From: HGM04593 sp045630965 | GTDB taxonomy: Bacteria > Bacteroidota > Bacteroidia > Bacteroidales > Bacteroidaceae | Assembly (NCBI GenBank): GCA_045630965.1 | Contig: JAZQTU010000009.1 | Span: forward strand, 1-42,738 | Reading direction: 5' to 3' | DNA length: 42,738 nt | Part shown: positions 32,379 to 41,023 of the stretch, in pieces | Layout of the letters: each line of letters opens with the position of its first letter | How positions within the stretch are numbered: the stretch's first letter is position 1 | Program-made: the position numbers and the translations under genes | Notes under the pieces: model-generated | What the model was told of the DNA's origin: nothing | Seen by the model: only the letters and a program-made list of their open reading frames with translations | Database searches by the model: none

Positions 32379-33353
32379 ATGGATTATCTTGCAACCATAC
32401 AAGCTCCAATAGTCAATGAAATTAACGATTTCACCAGCTATTTCAAGCAACAGTTCACAAGTGAAGTACAGCTTTTGAACAGTGCTTTGTCATATGTGAG
32501 TGAGTCGTCGGGCAAGCTTATGCGCCCAATGCTTATGTTGCTTGTTGCAAAGAGTCTTGGACATGTTTCGGAAAGGGCATTTGCAGCCGCTTCTGCCATG
32601 GAGCTTCTGCATTCGGCCAGTTTGTTGCACGACGATGTTATCGATGAGAGTAACATGCGTCGTGGACGCCCATCCTTGAATATTGCTTTTAATAATAATA
32701 TTGCTGTTTTGACCGGAGATTATCTTTTTTCCCAGGCATTGAATAATGCTGCAAAAACAGGTGATATACGTATTATTGAGGAACTTGCCAAGCTCGGTAA
32801 GGAACTGTCGAGTGGTGAGGTTATGCAGGTTGAACTCGAAAAAGAGGGTACCTACAGTGAGGAAAACTATTTCAAGGTAATATATAACAAGACCGCATCG
32901 CTCTTTGTTTGCAGCGTTCTTTGTGCTGTTTATTCTGTAGGTGGAAAGGATAAATATGCTGCAGCTTTTGAAAATTTCGGAAAATGTGTGGGTATCTGTT
33001 TCCAGATAAAAGATGATATCTTTGATTACTTCAAGAATGATATCGGTAAGCCCACAGGAAGTGACATGCGTGAGGGAAAGATAACATTGCCGGCACTTTA
33101 TGTCCTTAACAACTGTAACAATCCTCTTCTTATACCAATAAAGGAGAAACTGTCCAATGGTGTAAGTCTCGATGAAAACGAGATAGAATCATTTATTGAT
33201 ATAGCTAAAAATGAGGGTGGAGTAGAGTATGCTCAAGAATGTATAGACAAGTACCGGACAGAAGCGATAGCATCCTTGCCAAAGGATATTGATCCACAAT
33301 TACATGATGCTCTTATAGCATATATCGATTATGTAATAACAAGAAAAAAATAA
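32379..33353 (+). CDS. Long-chain polyprenyl diphosphate synthase
   Basis: This 324-residue trans-prenyltransferase condenses isopentenyl diphosphate with an allylic primer to give the side chain of menaquinone, as inferred for this group. The first aspartate-rich motif is LLHDDVIDESNMRRG and the second is QIKDDIFDYFK. GKLMRP near residue 45 and the YxxKTA-like YNKTASLF are also present. Chain length cannot be read by eye; octaprenyl-type synthases (IspB) are the nearest match. It is a single-gene transcript between polA and a strong terminator. Confidence 0.92.
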   Translation: MDYLATIQAPIVNEINDFTSYFKQQFTSEVQLLNSALSYVSESSGKLMRPMLMLLVAKSLGHVSERAFAAASAMELLHSASLLHDDVIDESNMRRGRPSLNIAFNNNIAVLTGDYLFSQALNNAAKTGDIRIIEELAKLGKELSSGEVMQVELEKEGTYSEENYFKVIYNKTASLFVCSVLCAVYSVGGKDKYAAAFENFGKCVGICFQIKDDIFDYFKNDIGKPTGSDMREGKITLPALYVLNNCNNPLLIPIKEKLSNGVSLDENEIESFIDIAKNEGGVEYAQECIDKYRTEAIASLPKDIDPQLHDALIAYIDYVITRKK

Positions 33354-33380
33354 ACGATGTAATATTACATCGTTTATTTT
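33347..33380. terminator. Bidirectional terminator between polyprenyl synthase and deoC
   Basis: A perfect 34-bp palindrome, two 17-base arms (33347-33363 and 33364-33380) with AAACGATGTAAT at the core and T-runs outward, covers the stop codon of the synthase and lies 10 bases from the deoC stop. Confidence 0.88.
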
Positions 33381-33390
33381 TATGTTTTTA

Positions 33391-34326
33391 TCAGAAGAAT
33401 TTAACCTCTTCACCGAGTATTTCACTTAAACATAGGTTTGCAAGGCGGCTTGTTCCCAAGCGGAACAGCTCGTTGGTCAACCACTCCTCTCCTAGTACTT
33501 CTTTTACTATCGTATAGTATACCAAAGCATCGTGTACTGTGTTTATTCCTCCAGCAGGTTTGAAGCCAATCTTGCGGCCTGTCTTCTGGTAATACTCCTT
33601 TATGGTATTACACATCACGTATGCAGCTTCGGGAGTAGCTGCTGGTGACTCTTTTCCTGTTGATGTCTTGATGAAGTCTGCACCTGAATATATCGACAGA
33701 ATCGATGCTTTTTTGATGTTTTCGGCGCTTTTTAATGCACCGGTTTCAAGAATTACTTTAAGGTGTTTCTCACCACATACACTCTTGAGTTCCTCTATTT
33801 CGTCGCATACACCTTCGTAGTCACCGCTAAGGAATTTGCCAACGCTCAATACAATGTCAATCTCTGTTGCACCGTCGTGTATGGCCATGGCTGTTTCGGC
33901 AACCTTTATCTCCTGGAATGTCTGTGATGAAGGAAAACCGCCAGACACACATGCTATACCAACGTTCTCAACCTGTAATGTGTCATTGACTATTTTTGCA
34001 AAATTTGGATATACGCAAATTGCAGCAACATTCTTCAGGTCCGGGTGTATGTCATCAAATTCATTTACCTTTTCGGTAAAGCGCATAACACTCTCTTCGC
34101 TGTCTGTACATTTAAGCGTTGTAAGGTCTATGCAGTTGAAAAGGAATTTCTTTACCTCAAGTGTATTGTTCTCTTCAACCTTATCCTCTATCAGTCTTTT
34201 TACCTCCTTGGCAACCTCTTCATCTGTCATTGCATTACTGTATTCTGCAAGGACAAAATCGTATTTGCTTTCCTCATTGGCATGGTGTACATGACCACCA
34301 CAGCCACAGTTGCAGTTTTCACTCAT
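33391..34326 (-). CDS. deoC: Deoxyribose-phosphate aldolase with Cys/His-rich N-terminus
   Basis: This 311-residue class I aldolase splits 2-deoxyribose-5-phosphate into glyceraldehyde-3-phosphate and acetaldehyde. The Schiff-base lysine is in SGADFIKTSTGK and the second catalytic lysine in IGFKPAGGI; the strand EIDIVLSVGKFLSG carries the conserved Asp. The first 16 residues, MSENCNCGCGGHVHHA, are unlike the core family and could bind a metal. The start codon is well supported: it overlaps the end of the upstream MazG-like gene by 8 bases. The remaining N-terminus (about 20-60) is also longer than the roughly 220-260-residue enzymes of other bacteria. Confidence 0.93.
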   Translation of the reverse strand: MSENCNCGCGGHVHHANEESKYDFVLAEYSNAMTDEEVAKEVKRLIEDKVEENNTLEVKKFLFNCIDLTTLKCTDSEESVMRFTEKVNEFDDIHPDLKNVAAICVYPNFAKIVNDTLQVENVGIACVSGGFPSSQTFQEIKVAETAMAIHDGATEIDIVLSVGKFLSGDYEGVCDEIEELKSVCGEKHLKVILETGALKSAENIKKASILSIYSGADFIKTSTGKESPAATPEAAYVMCNTIKEYYQKTGRKIGFKPAGGINTVHDALVYYTIVKEVLGEEWLTNELFRLGTSRLANLCLSEILGEEVKFF

Positions 34327-34657
34327 CTCCGTTAAGTTTTGGGTTGTTAATATGTCTTTTATTATCTCTTTTTGTCTTTTTATCGAGGTTTTTCTCCAAA
34401 GCCTCTGTGAGGTCTACGCCTGTCTGGTTGGCTATGCATACAAGAACCCACAGTACGTCTGCAAGTTCATCGGCAAGTTCGCTTTTGTCGTTTTCCTTGA
34501 ACGATTGTTCACCATATTTGCGTGCCATTATTCGCGCTACTTCTCCAACCTCTTCGGTCAGAATGGCCATATTGGTCAGTTCGTTGAAGTAACGGATTCC
34601 GTATTCCTTTATCCAGTTGTCTACACGTTCCTGCAGCTCTTTCAATGTGATGCTCAT
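34319..34657 (-). CDS. MazG-like nucleotide pyrophosphohydrolase
   Basis: This 112-residue all-alpha NTP pyrophosphohydrolase has the magnesium-binding pattern of the MazG/dUTPase superfamily: EEVGEVARIMARKYGE (residues about 35-50) and ELADELADVLWVLVCIAN (about 60-78). Such short proteins hydrolyse nucleoside triphosphates to monophosphates and often guard against damaged nucleotides; the substrate here is not known. It overlaps dtd by 4 bases (ATGA) and deoC by 8 bases, so the three are translationally coupled. Confidence 0.88.
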   Translation of the reverse strand: MSITLKELQERVDNWIKEYGIRYFNELTNMAILTEEVGEVARIMARKYGEQSFKENDKSELADELADVLWVLVCIANQTGVDLTEALEKNLDKKTKRDNKRHINNPKLNGDE

Positions 34658-35106
34658 TCCCTGTTCTTTGAATCAATGAATATTGTTACCGGGCCGTCAT
34701 TCAGTAGTTCAACTTTCATGTCTGCACCAAAAACACCTCGTTTTATAGGTTTGTTTATCGCAATTTCCATTTCTGTGCAGAATTGCTCATAAAGAGGTAC
34801 AGAAATTTCCGGTTTTGCAGCTTTTATATACGACGGGCGGTTTCCTTTTTTTGTTGATGCCATAAGTGTAAACTGGCTTACAGCAAGTATTTCGCCATCA
34901 ATATCCATTACAGATTTGTTCATTACACCGTTTTCATCGTCAAACAGTCTTATATTGGCAATCTTTTTCGTCAGCCATTCAATGTCTTCATTGCTGTCCT
35001 GCTCGCCAACCCCTATAAAAAGCAGTAACCCGTTATTAATCAATGATATAAGTTTGTTGTCGACGGTTACTGATGCATTTTTAACCCTTTGTATAAGTAC
35101 TCTCAT
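34654..35106 (-). CDS. dtd: D-aminoacyl-tRNA deacylase
   Basis: This 150-residue homodimeric enzyme removes D-amino acids, and glycine from tRNA-Ala, from mischarged tRNAs. The catalytic SQFTL motif is present (ILAVSQFTLMAST) and the chirality-proofreading Gly-cisPro motif appears as NDGPVTIFID. The N-terminus MRVLIQRVKNASVTV is typical. It is the first gene of dtd-mazG-deoC, and a -7 element lies about 25 bases upstream. Confidence 0.95.
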   Translation of the reverse strand: MRVLIQRVKNASVTVDNKLISLINNGLLLFIGVGEQDSNEDIEWLTKKIANIRLFDDENGVMNKSVMDIDGEILAVSQFTLMASTKKGNRPSYIKAAKPEISVPLYEQFCTEMEIAINKPIKRGVFGADMKVELLNDGPVTIFIDSKNRE

Positions 35107-35130
35107 CTATTCTGTTTATTATCTTTCATG

Positions 35131-35138
35131 CAAATATA
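35131..35138 (-). promoter_or_regulatory. -7 promoter element for dtd-mazG-deoC
   Basis: The minus strand reads TATATTTG, an exact TAnnTTTG match, in the 54-base gap after uvrC. The -33 region is not a clear TTG. Confidence 0.5.
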
Positions 35139-35160
35139 ACATCTTTCGTGAAAAACCGCA

Positions 35161-36990
35161 TTATTTTACATTTTTAAGTGCGTTGTAAAGGCTTTCAGCC
35201 TTTGATTTTCCTATGACTTCTGCAAGTTCTTCAATACTTGCATTTCTTATACGTTTTACACTTTTGAAGTGTTGAAGTAAAGAGTGCTTGCTCTTTTCTC
35301 CAATGCCGGTAATGCTGTCAAGTTCCGATGCAGTCTGTCTCTTGCTTCGTTTGTCACGGTGGAATGTTATTGCAAAACGATGTACTTCATCCTGAATCTG
35401 TGTCATCAGCTTGAATAGGGTAGTGTTCTGTTTCAATCCAACAGTTTCTCCGGCGTTTCCTATTATAAGTTCTGTAGTGCGGTGTTTTCTATCCTTTACA
35501 AGTCCTGCAATCTTTATTTTGAGTCCCAATTCGTCTTCAACAACAGATCTTATAGCTTCCATTTGTCCCTTTCCTCCATCGGCTATAATAAGATCCGGCA
35601 GCTCATCCCCCTCCTCAATGCATCTTCTGTAACGGCGTCCTACCACTTCGCGCATTGATGCGTAGTCGTCTTGGCCAGTGACACTCTTTATGTTGAATTT
35701 TCTGTATTCTTTTTTTGATGGCTTGAGTTTGCGGAACACCACACATGCTGCTACAGCATCACTTCCCTGTATATTGGAATTATCAAAACATTCTATTTTC
35801 ATCGGGAGTTTATCAAGCGCTAGCATCTCTTGTATCTCCTTCATGAGGCGTGTGTTCTTTTGCTCTGGGTTGAGTTTATCCTCTTGCTTCATGCGGTCGG
35901 CTTTGTACTGTTTGACATTCAGTCTTGAGAGCGCAAGCAGACGTGATTTTTCGCCTTTTTGCGGTATTGTTACAGTAACACCTTCAAGAGGTAATTCAAT
36001 AGGGAAGGGGAGTATTATTTCCTTTGCATTGCTTCCAAATCTTTCGCGCAATTCCACAATTCCCATTGAAATTAATTCTTCATCCGTTTCATCGAGTCTT
36101 TTCTGGTATTCAATGGTGAATGCCTGGTTTACGCATCCATTCGTTATATGCAGGAAGTTTATAAAAGCACCCTTTTTATCGCTTTCAATGTTGAAAACGT
36201 CTATGTTGTTCATGCTTGAACTTACGACTTCGCTCCTGTTTCTGAAATTCTCAATCAGAAGATATCTTTTTTTAATCTCTGCGGCTGCTTCAAAATCAAG
36301 ATTTTTTGCCTTTTCTTTCATTTCGGAAAGTAATGTTTCCTGCAAAATTTTTATGTCACCTTTTAATATTGATACGACTTCATCGATATATCTGTAATAA
36401 TCATCTCTTGAAATTTTTCCAATACAAGGTGCGCAACAGTTCTTGATCTGATATTCAAGACATGGAGAATATTTACCGTTTTTTACACCCTCCGGAGTAA
36501 TGTTCAGGTTACATGTTCTTAAAGGGAACAACTCTTTTATTAGTTCCAATAATGCATTAAGAGCTCCACCATTTGTGTATGGTCCAAAGTATCGCCCATA
36601 ATCTTTATTGATTTTTCTTGTCTTGAATATTTTTGGGAAATACTCCTTTGTGATGCAAATAGACGGGTATGTCTTGTCATCCTTCAATAAAACATTATAG
36701 CGAGGCTTGTGCTGCTTGATGAGGTTGTTCTCAAGAAGCAATGCATCAGCCTCGCTGTTTACAATAACATATTTTATATCTGCAATTTTTGATACGAGCA
36801 ACTTTGTTTTAAGAGTCTGTTGCTCTTTATTGAAATAAGAGGACACCCTGCGCTTGAGGTTCTTTGCTTTACCTACATAAATAATTACCCCATCGTTGTT
36901 GAGGTATTGATAGCAGCCGGGTGAGTCTGGAAGGTTGCTTACAATGCTTCTAAGGTATTCATCCTTCTTGTTTCTCTCCTCTTTATTCAT
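35161..36990 (-). CDS. uvrC: Excinuclease ABC subunit C
   Basis: This 609-residue nuclease makes both incisions in nucleotide excision repair. The N-terminal GIY-YIG domain has GCYQYLNNDGVIIYVGKAKNLKRR. A cysteine cluster (CNLN..CLEYQIKNCCAPCIGK) lies at about 140-190. The UVR helix that binds UvrB follows near 210-235 (FEAAAEIKKRY). The RNase H-like endonuclease domain includes IECFDNSNIQGSD and LIIADGGKGQ. Tandem helix-hairpin-helix motifs are at the end (GIGEKSKHSLLQHF). The start is set at the ATG at 36990, which overlaps the apt stop as TGATG; a GTG one codon upstream is also open. Confidence 0.96.
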   Translation of the reverse strand: MNKEERNKKDEYLRSIVSNLPDSPGCYQYLNNDGVIIYVGKAKNLKRRVSSYFNKEQQTLKTKLLVSKIADIKYVIVNSEADALLLENNLIKQHKPRYNVLLKDDKTYPSICITKEYFPKIFKTRKINKDYGRYFGPYTNGGALNALLELIKELFPLRTCNLNITPEGVKNGKYSPCLEYQIKNCCAPCIGKISRDDYYRYIDEVVSILKGDIKILQETLLSEMKEKAKNLDFEAAAEIKKRYLLIENFRNRSEVVSSSMNNIDVFNIESDKKGAFINFLHITNGCVNQAFTIEYQKRLDETDEELISMGIVELRERFGSNAKEIILPFPIELPLEGVTVTIPQKGEKSRLLALSRLNVKQYKADRMKQEDKLNPEQKNTRLMKEIQEMLALDKLPMKIECFDNSNIQGSDAVAACVVFRKLKPSKKEYRKFNIKSVTGQDDYASMREVVGRRYRRCIEEGDELPDLIIADGGKGQMEAIRSVVEDELGLKIKIAGLVKDRKHRTTELIIGNAGETVGLKQNTTLFKLMTQIQDEVHRFAITFHRDKRSKRQTASELDSITGIGEKSKHSLLQHFKSVKRIRNASIEELAEVIGKSKAESLYNALKNVK

Positions 36991-37523
36991 CACTTTCCTT
37001 CAAGTGTCAATAGGCAGTCAATTTCGGCATCAGAAGGGAATATTTCTCTTCCTTTTAATCCCTCAAGTTCTATAATGAAATTTATATAAATCTTTTTGGG
37101 GTTAAGTTTCTGTACAAGGTGGTATGCTGCAAGCATTGTGCCACCTGTTGCAAGAAGGTCGTCATGAATCAATACTACATCGTTTTCGTCAATAGCGTCC
37201 TTGTGTATCTCAATTGTGTCGCGTCCATACTCCTTTCCGTATGTTTCGCTTATTGTTTCTGCTGGCAATTTGCCCGGTTTGCGAATGGGAACAAAACCTG
37301 CATTCAATTTGACGGCGAGTGATGATGCCATAACAAAACCACGCGATTCAATACCTACAATTTTTGTAATACCTTTCTCTTTATACAATTCGTAAAGGGC
37401 GTTGTCCATCTCGCGCAGACACTCGGGCTTTTTGAATAATGATGTAACATCCTTGAACTGGATTCCAGGAATTGGGAAATCCGGTATATTTCTAAGGTTT
37501 GTTAATAATAGTTCTTTGTTCAT
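36990..37523 (-). CDS. apt: Adenine phosphoribosyltransferase
   Basis: This 177-residue salvage enzyme makes AMP from adenine and PRPP. The PRPP-binding motif is VVLIHDDLLATGGTM. The N-terminus has the family pattern LLLTNLRNIPDFPIPGIQFKDVTSLF, and GIESRGFVMASSLAVKL follows. The frame is open upstream to a TTG at 37574, but that extension simply reads through the parS-type palindrome, so the ATG at 37523 is chosen. It lies between mnmG and uvrC in one minus-strand group and overlaps uvrC by one base. Confidence 0.95.
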   Translation of the reverse strand: MNKELLLTNLRNIPDFPIPGIQFKDVTSLFKKPECLREMDNALYELYKEKGITKIVGIESRGFVMASSLAVKLNAGFVPIRKPGKLPAETISETYGKEYGRDTIEIHKDAIDENDVVLIHDDLLATGGTMLAAYHLVQKLNPKKIYINFIIELEGLKGREIFPSDAEIDCLLTLEGK

Positions 37524-37557
37524 ATTGTTGTTTTTTTGAGTTGTTGTTTTAAGGTGA

Positions 37558-37573
37558 TGTTCCACGTGGAACA
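37558..37573. promoter_or_regulatory. parS-type centromere site (ParB/Spo0J binding)
   Basis: TGTTCCACGTGGAACA is a perfect 16-bp palindrome identical to the widespread bacterial parS consensus (TGTTyCACGTGrAACA). It begins one base after the mnmG stop codon and ends before the apt start, in a 51-base gap with no other constraint. ParB loading at such sites segregates chromosome origins and recruits SMC. The location beside mnmG (gidA), an origin-linked gene in many bacteria, is consistent. Confidence 0.85.
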
Positions 37574-37574
37574 A

Positions 37575-39446
37575 TTATTTTCTAACCAAAACCAGTAATA
37601 CATTTATATCGCTTGGTGACACGCCCGGGATGCGGCTCGCCTGTGCAAGCGTTTCAGGGTTTATTGCTGTGAGTTTTTGTCTTGCTTCAGTTGACAAGGA
37701 CTCAATGTTGTTGTAATCAAATTTGTTTTTGATTTTGATATTCTCAAGTCTTACCATGCGTTCTGCAAGTTCTCGTTCTCTTTGTATGTATCCTCTGTAT
37801 TTGATCTCTATCTCTGTAGCCTCGGTTATCTCCTCTCTGTCGGCGCCCAATTTCTCAAGTTCGCGTTTTAGAGGAATTATGTATTCCGAAATATTTTCAA
37901 TAGTGATTTGCGGTCTTTCAATTATCGATGCAAGTTTACAACCACGTACGAGTGGAGTGGTGCCGAGTTCCTCAAGCCCTTTGTTTATCAGGTCTGCCTT
38001 TATTGAGAAGTTGTTTATAAAATCGGTTAGTTTTTCAATTTTCTTTCTCTTTTCGCACAGACGATCATATCTCTCCTGCGTGGCAAGTCCTACTTTGTAC
38101 GACTTTTCGGTCAGTCGCATGTCGGCATTGTCTGCACGTAACAATATGCGATACTCGGCTCTTGAGGTGAACATTCTGTATGGCTCATCCACACCTTTTG
38201 TTACGAGGTCATCAATAAGCACGCCTATGTATGCCTCATCGCGACGCAATATGAATTCGCCTTTCCGGTCAATCTTCATAGCGGCGTTTATGCCGGCAAT
38301 CAGTCCCTGTCCGGCAGCCTCTTCATATCCGGTTGTGCCGTTTACCTGTCCTGCAAAATAGAGGTTTTCTATAACTTTCGACTCTAATGTATGCTTTAGT
38401 TGTGTGGGGTCGAAATAGTCATACTCAATGGCGTATCCAGGGCGATATGCTACAGCGTTCTCAAGAGCCGGAATTTTGCGTAGAGCTGTCAACTGTGCTT
38501 CCATCGGAAGTGACGATGAAAATCCGTTTACATAAATCTCCTGAGTGGTCTCACCCTCCGGCTCAAGGAACAGAAGGTGACGGTCGCGTTCGGCAAATGT
38601 TACAATCTTTGTTTCTATGCTTGGGCAATAGCGGGGTCCAATGCTCTGTATCTGTCCGTTGTAAAGCGGGGAGTCGTCGAGGCTGTCGTTGAGTATCTTA
38701 TGAACCTCCGGATTTGTATAACAACCCCAACAAGGCAATTGCTGAAGATTTCGCTCTGTATTGCTGTATGAAAAACGATGAAAATCCTTGTCACCCTCTT
38801 GAATATCAACAAGTTGCATGTTTATAGAGCGTTTGTCGAGGCGCACCGGGGTGCCGGTCTTCATTCGCCCAGCTGTGATGCCGTGTCTTGTTATCGATTC
38901 GGTGAGTCCTTTTGCAGCCGGTTCAGCAACACGACCGCCCTCTATCTGCACTTTACCAATGTGCATGAGTCCGTTCAGAAATGTTCCGGCTGTTATTATC
39001 ACACTTTTTGCAAGGAATGTGGCATTCATCTGTGTTTTTACACCTATGGCTTTACCGTCCTCAACTATAAGTTCTGTTGCAATATCCTGCCACATATTCA
39101 GATTCGGGGTGTTTTCGAGAACCTCTCTCCAATATTGGCTGAATTTCATTCTGTCGCACTGCGCACGTGGGCTCCACATTGCCGGACCTTTGGAACGGTT
39201 GAGCATACGGAATTGTATCGAGGCCTTGTCGGTTATTATACCGGTATATCCGCCAAGAGCATCAATCTCGCGTACAATCTGTCCTTTGGCTATGCCACCG
39301 ATAGCCGGGTTACAACTCATCTGGGCAATCTTGTTCATGTCTATAGTCATGAGACATGTCTTTTTGCCCATGTTTGCAGCTGCGGCAGCCGCCTCACATC
39401 CGGCGTGTCCTGCACCTATTACAAGTATGTCGTATTCAAATGTCAT
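37575..39446 (-). CDS. mnmG: tRNA uridine-5-carboxymethylaminomethyl modification enzyme MnmG
   Basis: This 623-residue FAD enzyme works with MnmE to build the cmnm5 group on wobble uridine 34 of several tRNAs. The FAD-binding motif is DILVIGAGHAGCEAAAAAANMG at the N-terminus. The conserved cysteine-containing regions MSCNPAIGGIAKG and QLPCWGCYTNPEVH, and the second nucleotide-binding region GQVNGTTGYEEAAGQGLIAGIN, are all present. The C-terminal helical domain ends QASRIPGVSPSDINVLLV. Length is normal. It has a near-perfect promoter upstream and leads the mnmG-apt-uvrC group. Confidence 0.97.
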   Translation of the reverse strand: MTFEYDILVIGAGHAGCEAAAAAANMGKKTCLMTIDMNKIAQMSCNPAIGGIAKGQIVREIDALGGYTGIITDKASIQFRMLNRSKGPAMWSPRAQCDRMKFSQYWREVLENTPNLNMWQDIATELIVEDGKAIGVKTQMNATFLAKSVIITAGTFLNGLMHIGKVQIEGGRVAEPAAKGLTESITRHGITAGRMKTGTPVRLDKRSINMQLVDIQEGDKDFHRFSYSNTERNLQQLPCWGCYTNPEVHKILNDSLDDSPLYNGQIQSIGPRYCPSIETKIVTFAERDRHLLFLEPEGETTQEIYVNGFSSSLPMEAQLTALRKIPALENAVAYRPGYAIEYDYFDPTQLKHTLESKVIENLYFAGQVNGTTGYEEAAGQGLIAGINAAMKIDRKGEFILRRDEAYIGVLIDDLVTKGVDEPYRMFTSRAEYRILLRADNADMRLTEKSYKVGLATQERYDRLCEKRKKIEKLTDFINNFSIKADLINKGLEELGTTPLVRGCKLASIIERPQITIENISEYIIPLKRELEKLGADREEITEATEIEIKYRGYIQRERELAERMVRLENIKIKNKFDYNNIESLSTEARQKLTAINPETLAQASRIPGVSPSDINVLLVLVRK

Positions 39447-39481
39447 ATTGTTTAGAATGCTTTTGTCTGTTCAAAAACATA

Positions 39482-39512
39482 CAAAATTAATACAACTTGC
39501 CGTCAAACACAA
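39482..39512 (-). promoter_or_regulatory. Promoter of mnmG-apt-uvrC
   Basis: On the minus strand TTG (39512-39510), exactly 20 bases, then TAATTTTG (39489-39482) match the Bacteroidales housekeeping promoter. The start of transcription would be about 30 bases before the mnmG ATG. Confidence 0.75.
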
Positions 39513-39564
39513 AATTTGAAAAGATGATTTTGTTTACATCTGTTTTATTCCACCGCTATTATAT

Positions 39565-39600
39565 AAAAACAAAACCCACCGTGCGGTGGGTTTTGTTTTT
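39565..39600 (-). terminator. Terminator of the sugar symporter gene
   Basis: A perfect 16-bp stem (39565-39580 with 39585-39600) holds a GTGC loop; the arms read AAAACCCACC/GGTGGGTTTT with T-runs, and it overlaps the stop codon of the symporter. Confidence 0.88.
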
Positions 39601-40990
39601 ATATCTCTCTTGAATTGTTAAGTTGTTTGGTAATCTCTTTCATTCGGTTTGTTGTCAGCGGGTATATAAAAAGGAATATGGCTGACAATGCTGCAATGCC
39701 TGCAGGAATCCAGCTTATCAACAGACGCAATCCTTCTACGGCATCGGCTGTCTGTACAGCACCCTCTGCTGTGTTGAATCCGAATGCCGCAAGCAACCAC
39801 AGTACAGCCGATGTTCCGAAAGCTCCTCCGAACTTCTGTGCCATTGAAGATGACGAGAATATCAAGCCTGTCGATGCTGTCTTGAATTTAAGCTCTGCGT
39901 AATCGGAAATGTCGGCATACATACTCCATACAAGCGGAGATATTATACCGGTAAAGATACCTGTTGCAATCTGCAGAATCAGTAAAGTCCAATATCCGGC
40001 TGCGCTGTCTGTAGGAACATAATAGAATGCTATGCACAATGCCATTATAGCGAATAATGAATAGAGGAACGTGCTTTTTTTGCCAATCCTGAATGTGATG
40101 GGTGTTGCGATAGCTACTCCCACCATGTTGGCAATCTCGCCGATTGTGAAGAATATGCCGGCGTAGAAGAGGAACTCTATCGAGAAGAATGACAATGTTG
40201 CTCCTTCAGCAATCTGTGTTGTGAAGTAGTAGGGGATAACGGCATAACGAACTGCGCCAAAGAAATTGAAGAATAGTACGCCACCCAAAAGAATCCACCA
40301 TGGTCCGTTGTGGAGCAGTGATTTGAAATCTTCCTTTATGCTGCTCTGTTTGATTGCGGGTTTGATTCTCTCGCGTGTCATCTTGAATGTAAGTACAAAG
40401 AGGACAAGACATATTGAACTTACAATAATCATTGCTGTCTGCCACGCCTGTGGGTCGTATGTAAGCTTTCCGCTTACTCCTGCCAATGAGTTGCAGAGTG
40501 GTTCCCACAGCGCAAGTACAATAAATGAACCTGTGTATGCAAAGAACATTCTGTATGATGAAAAAACAGTCTTTTCATCGGTATCTTCTGTCATGACACC
40601 AAGCATTGAACCATAAGGTACGTTTATGGCTGTGTATATTGTCATCATAAGGATATATGTGGCAAATGCCCATATGTTCTTGCCTGTCTCACCAAGGTCC
40701 GGTGTGGTAAAGAGCAATACGCCTGCAATGGCAAACGGTATTGCAATCCATAACAGATAAGGGCGATATTTTCCCCATTTGGTAGTGGTGCGGTCTGCAA
40801 TGATACCCATCATGGGGTCTGACACCGCATCCCATATTTTTGTTACAAGAAACAATAGGGCTGCTATAGACAAATCGAGCCCGAATACATTTGTATAGAA
40901 TATTGGCAGGTATGCGCTGAATACTTTCCAGAACATGGACGATGCCATATCGCCGAAGCCATATCCTATTTTTTCTTTTAATGTTGCCAT
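39599..40990 (-). CDS. GPH-family sugar:cation symporter (MFS)
   Basis: This 463-residue transporter of the glycoside-pentoside-hexuronide family (MelB/XylP type) has 12 predicted membrane helices. The hallmark motif is KIWDAVSDPMMGIIADRTTTKWGKYRPYL, with the aspartates that bind the coupling cation. The N-terminus KEKIGYGFGDMASSMFW is also typical. It should import a glycoside or oligosaccharide with sodium or protons. No glycoside hydrolase sits next to it, so the sugar is unknown. The frame is open to 41035, but the ATG at 40990 is chosen because the upstream extension would begin inside the promoter. Confidence 0.9.
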   Translation of the reverse strand: MATLKEKIGYGFGDMASSMFWKVFSAYLPIFYTNVFGLDLSIAALLFLVTKIWDAVSDPMMGIIADRTTTKWGKYRPYLLWIAIPFAIAGVLLFTTPDLGETGKNIWAFATYILMMTIYTAINVPYGSMLGVMTEDTDEKTVFSSYRMFFAYTGSFIVLALWEPLCNSLAGVSGKLTYDPQAWQTAMIIVSSICLVLFVLTFKMTRERIKPAIKQSSIKEDFKSLLHNGPWWILLGGVLFFNFFGAVRYAVIPYYFTTQIAEGATLSFFSIEFLFYAGIFFTIGEIANMVGVAIATPITFRIGKKSTFLYSLFAIMALCIAFYYVPTDSAAGYWTLLILQIATGIFTGIISPLVWSMYADISDYAELKFKTASTGLIFSSSSMAQKFGGAFGTSAVLWLLAAFGFNTAEGAVQTADAVEGLRLLISWIPAGIAALSAIFLFIYPLTTNRMKEITKQLNNSREI

Positions 40991-41023
40991 GATTTTATTT
41001 GTTTGATATTGTTTTATTTGGGG

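Noticed and set aside
35678..36397. 239-residue plus-strand ORF opposite uvrC
   Set aside because: Shadow frame with Ser/Phe-rich low complexity; the uvrC frame carries all expected motifs.
38818..39519. 233-residue plus-strand ORF opposite mnmG
   Set aside because: Shadow of mnmG that also runs through the mnmG promoter.
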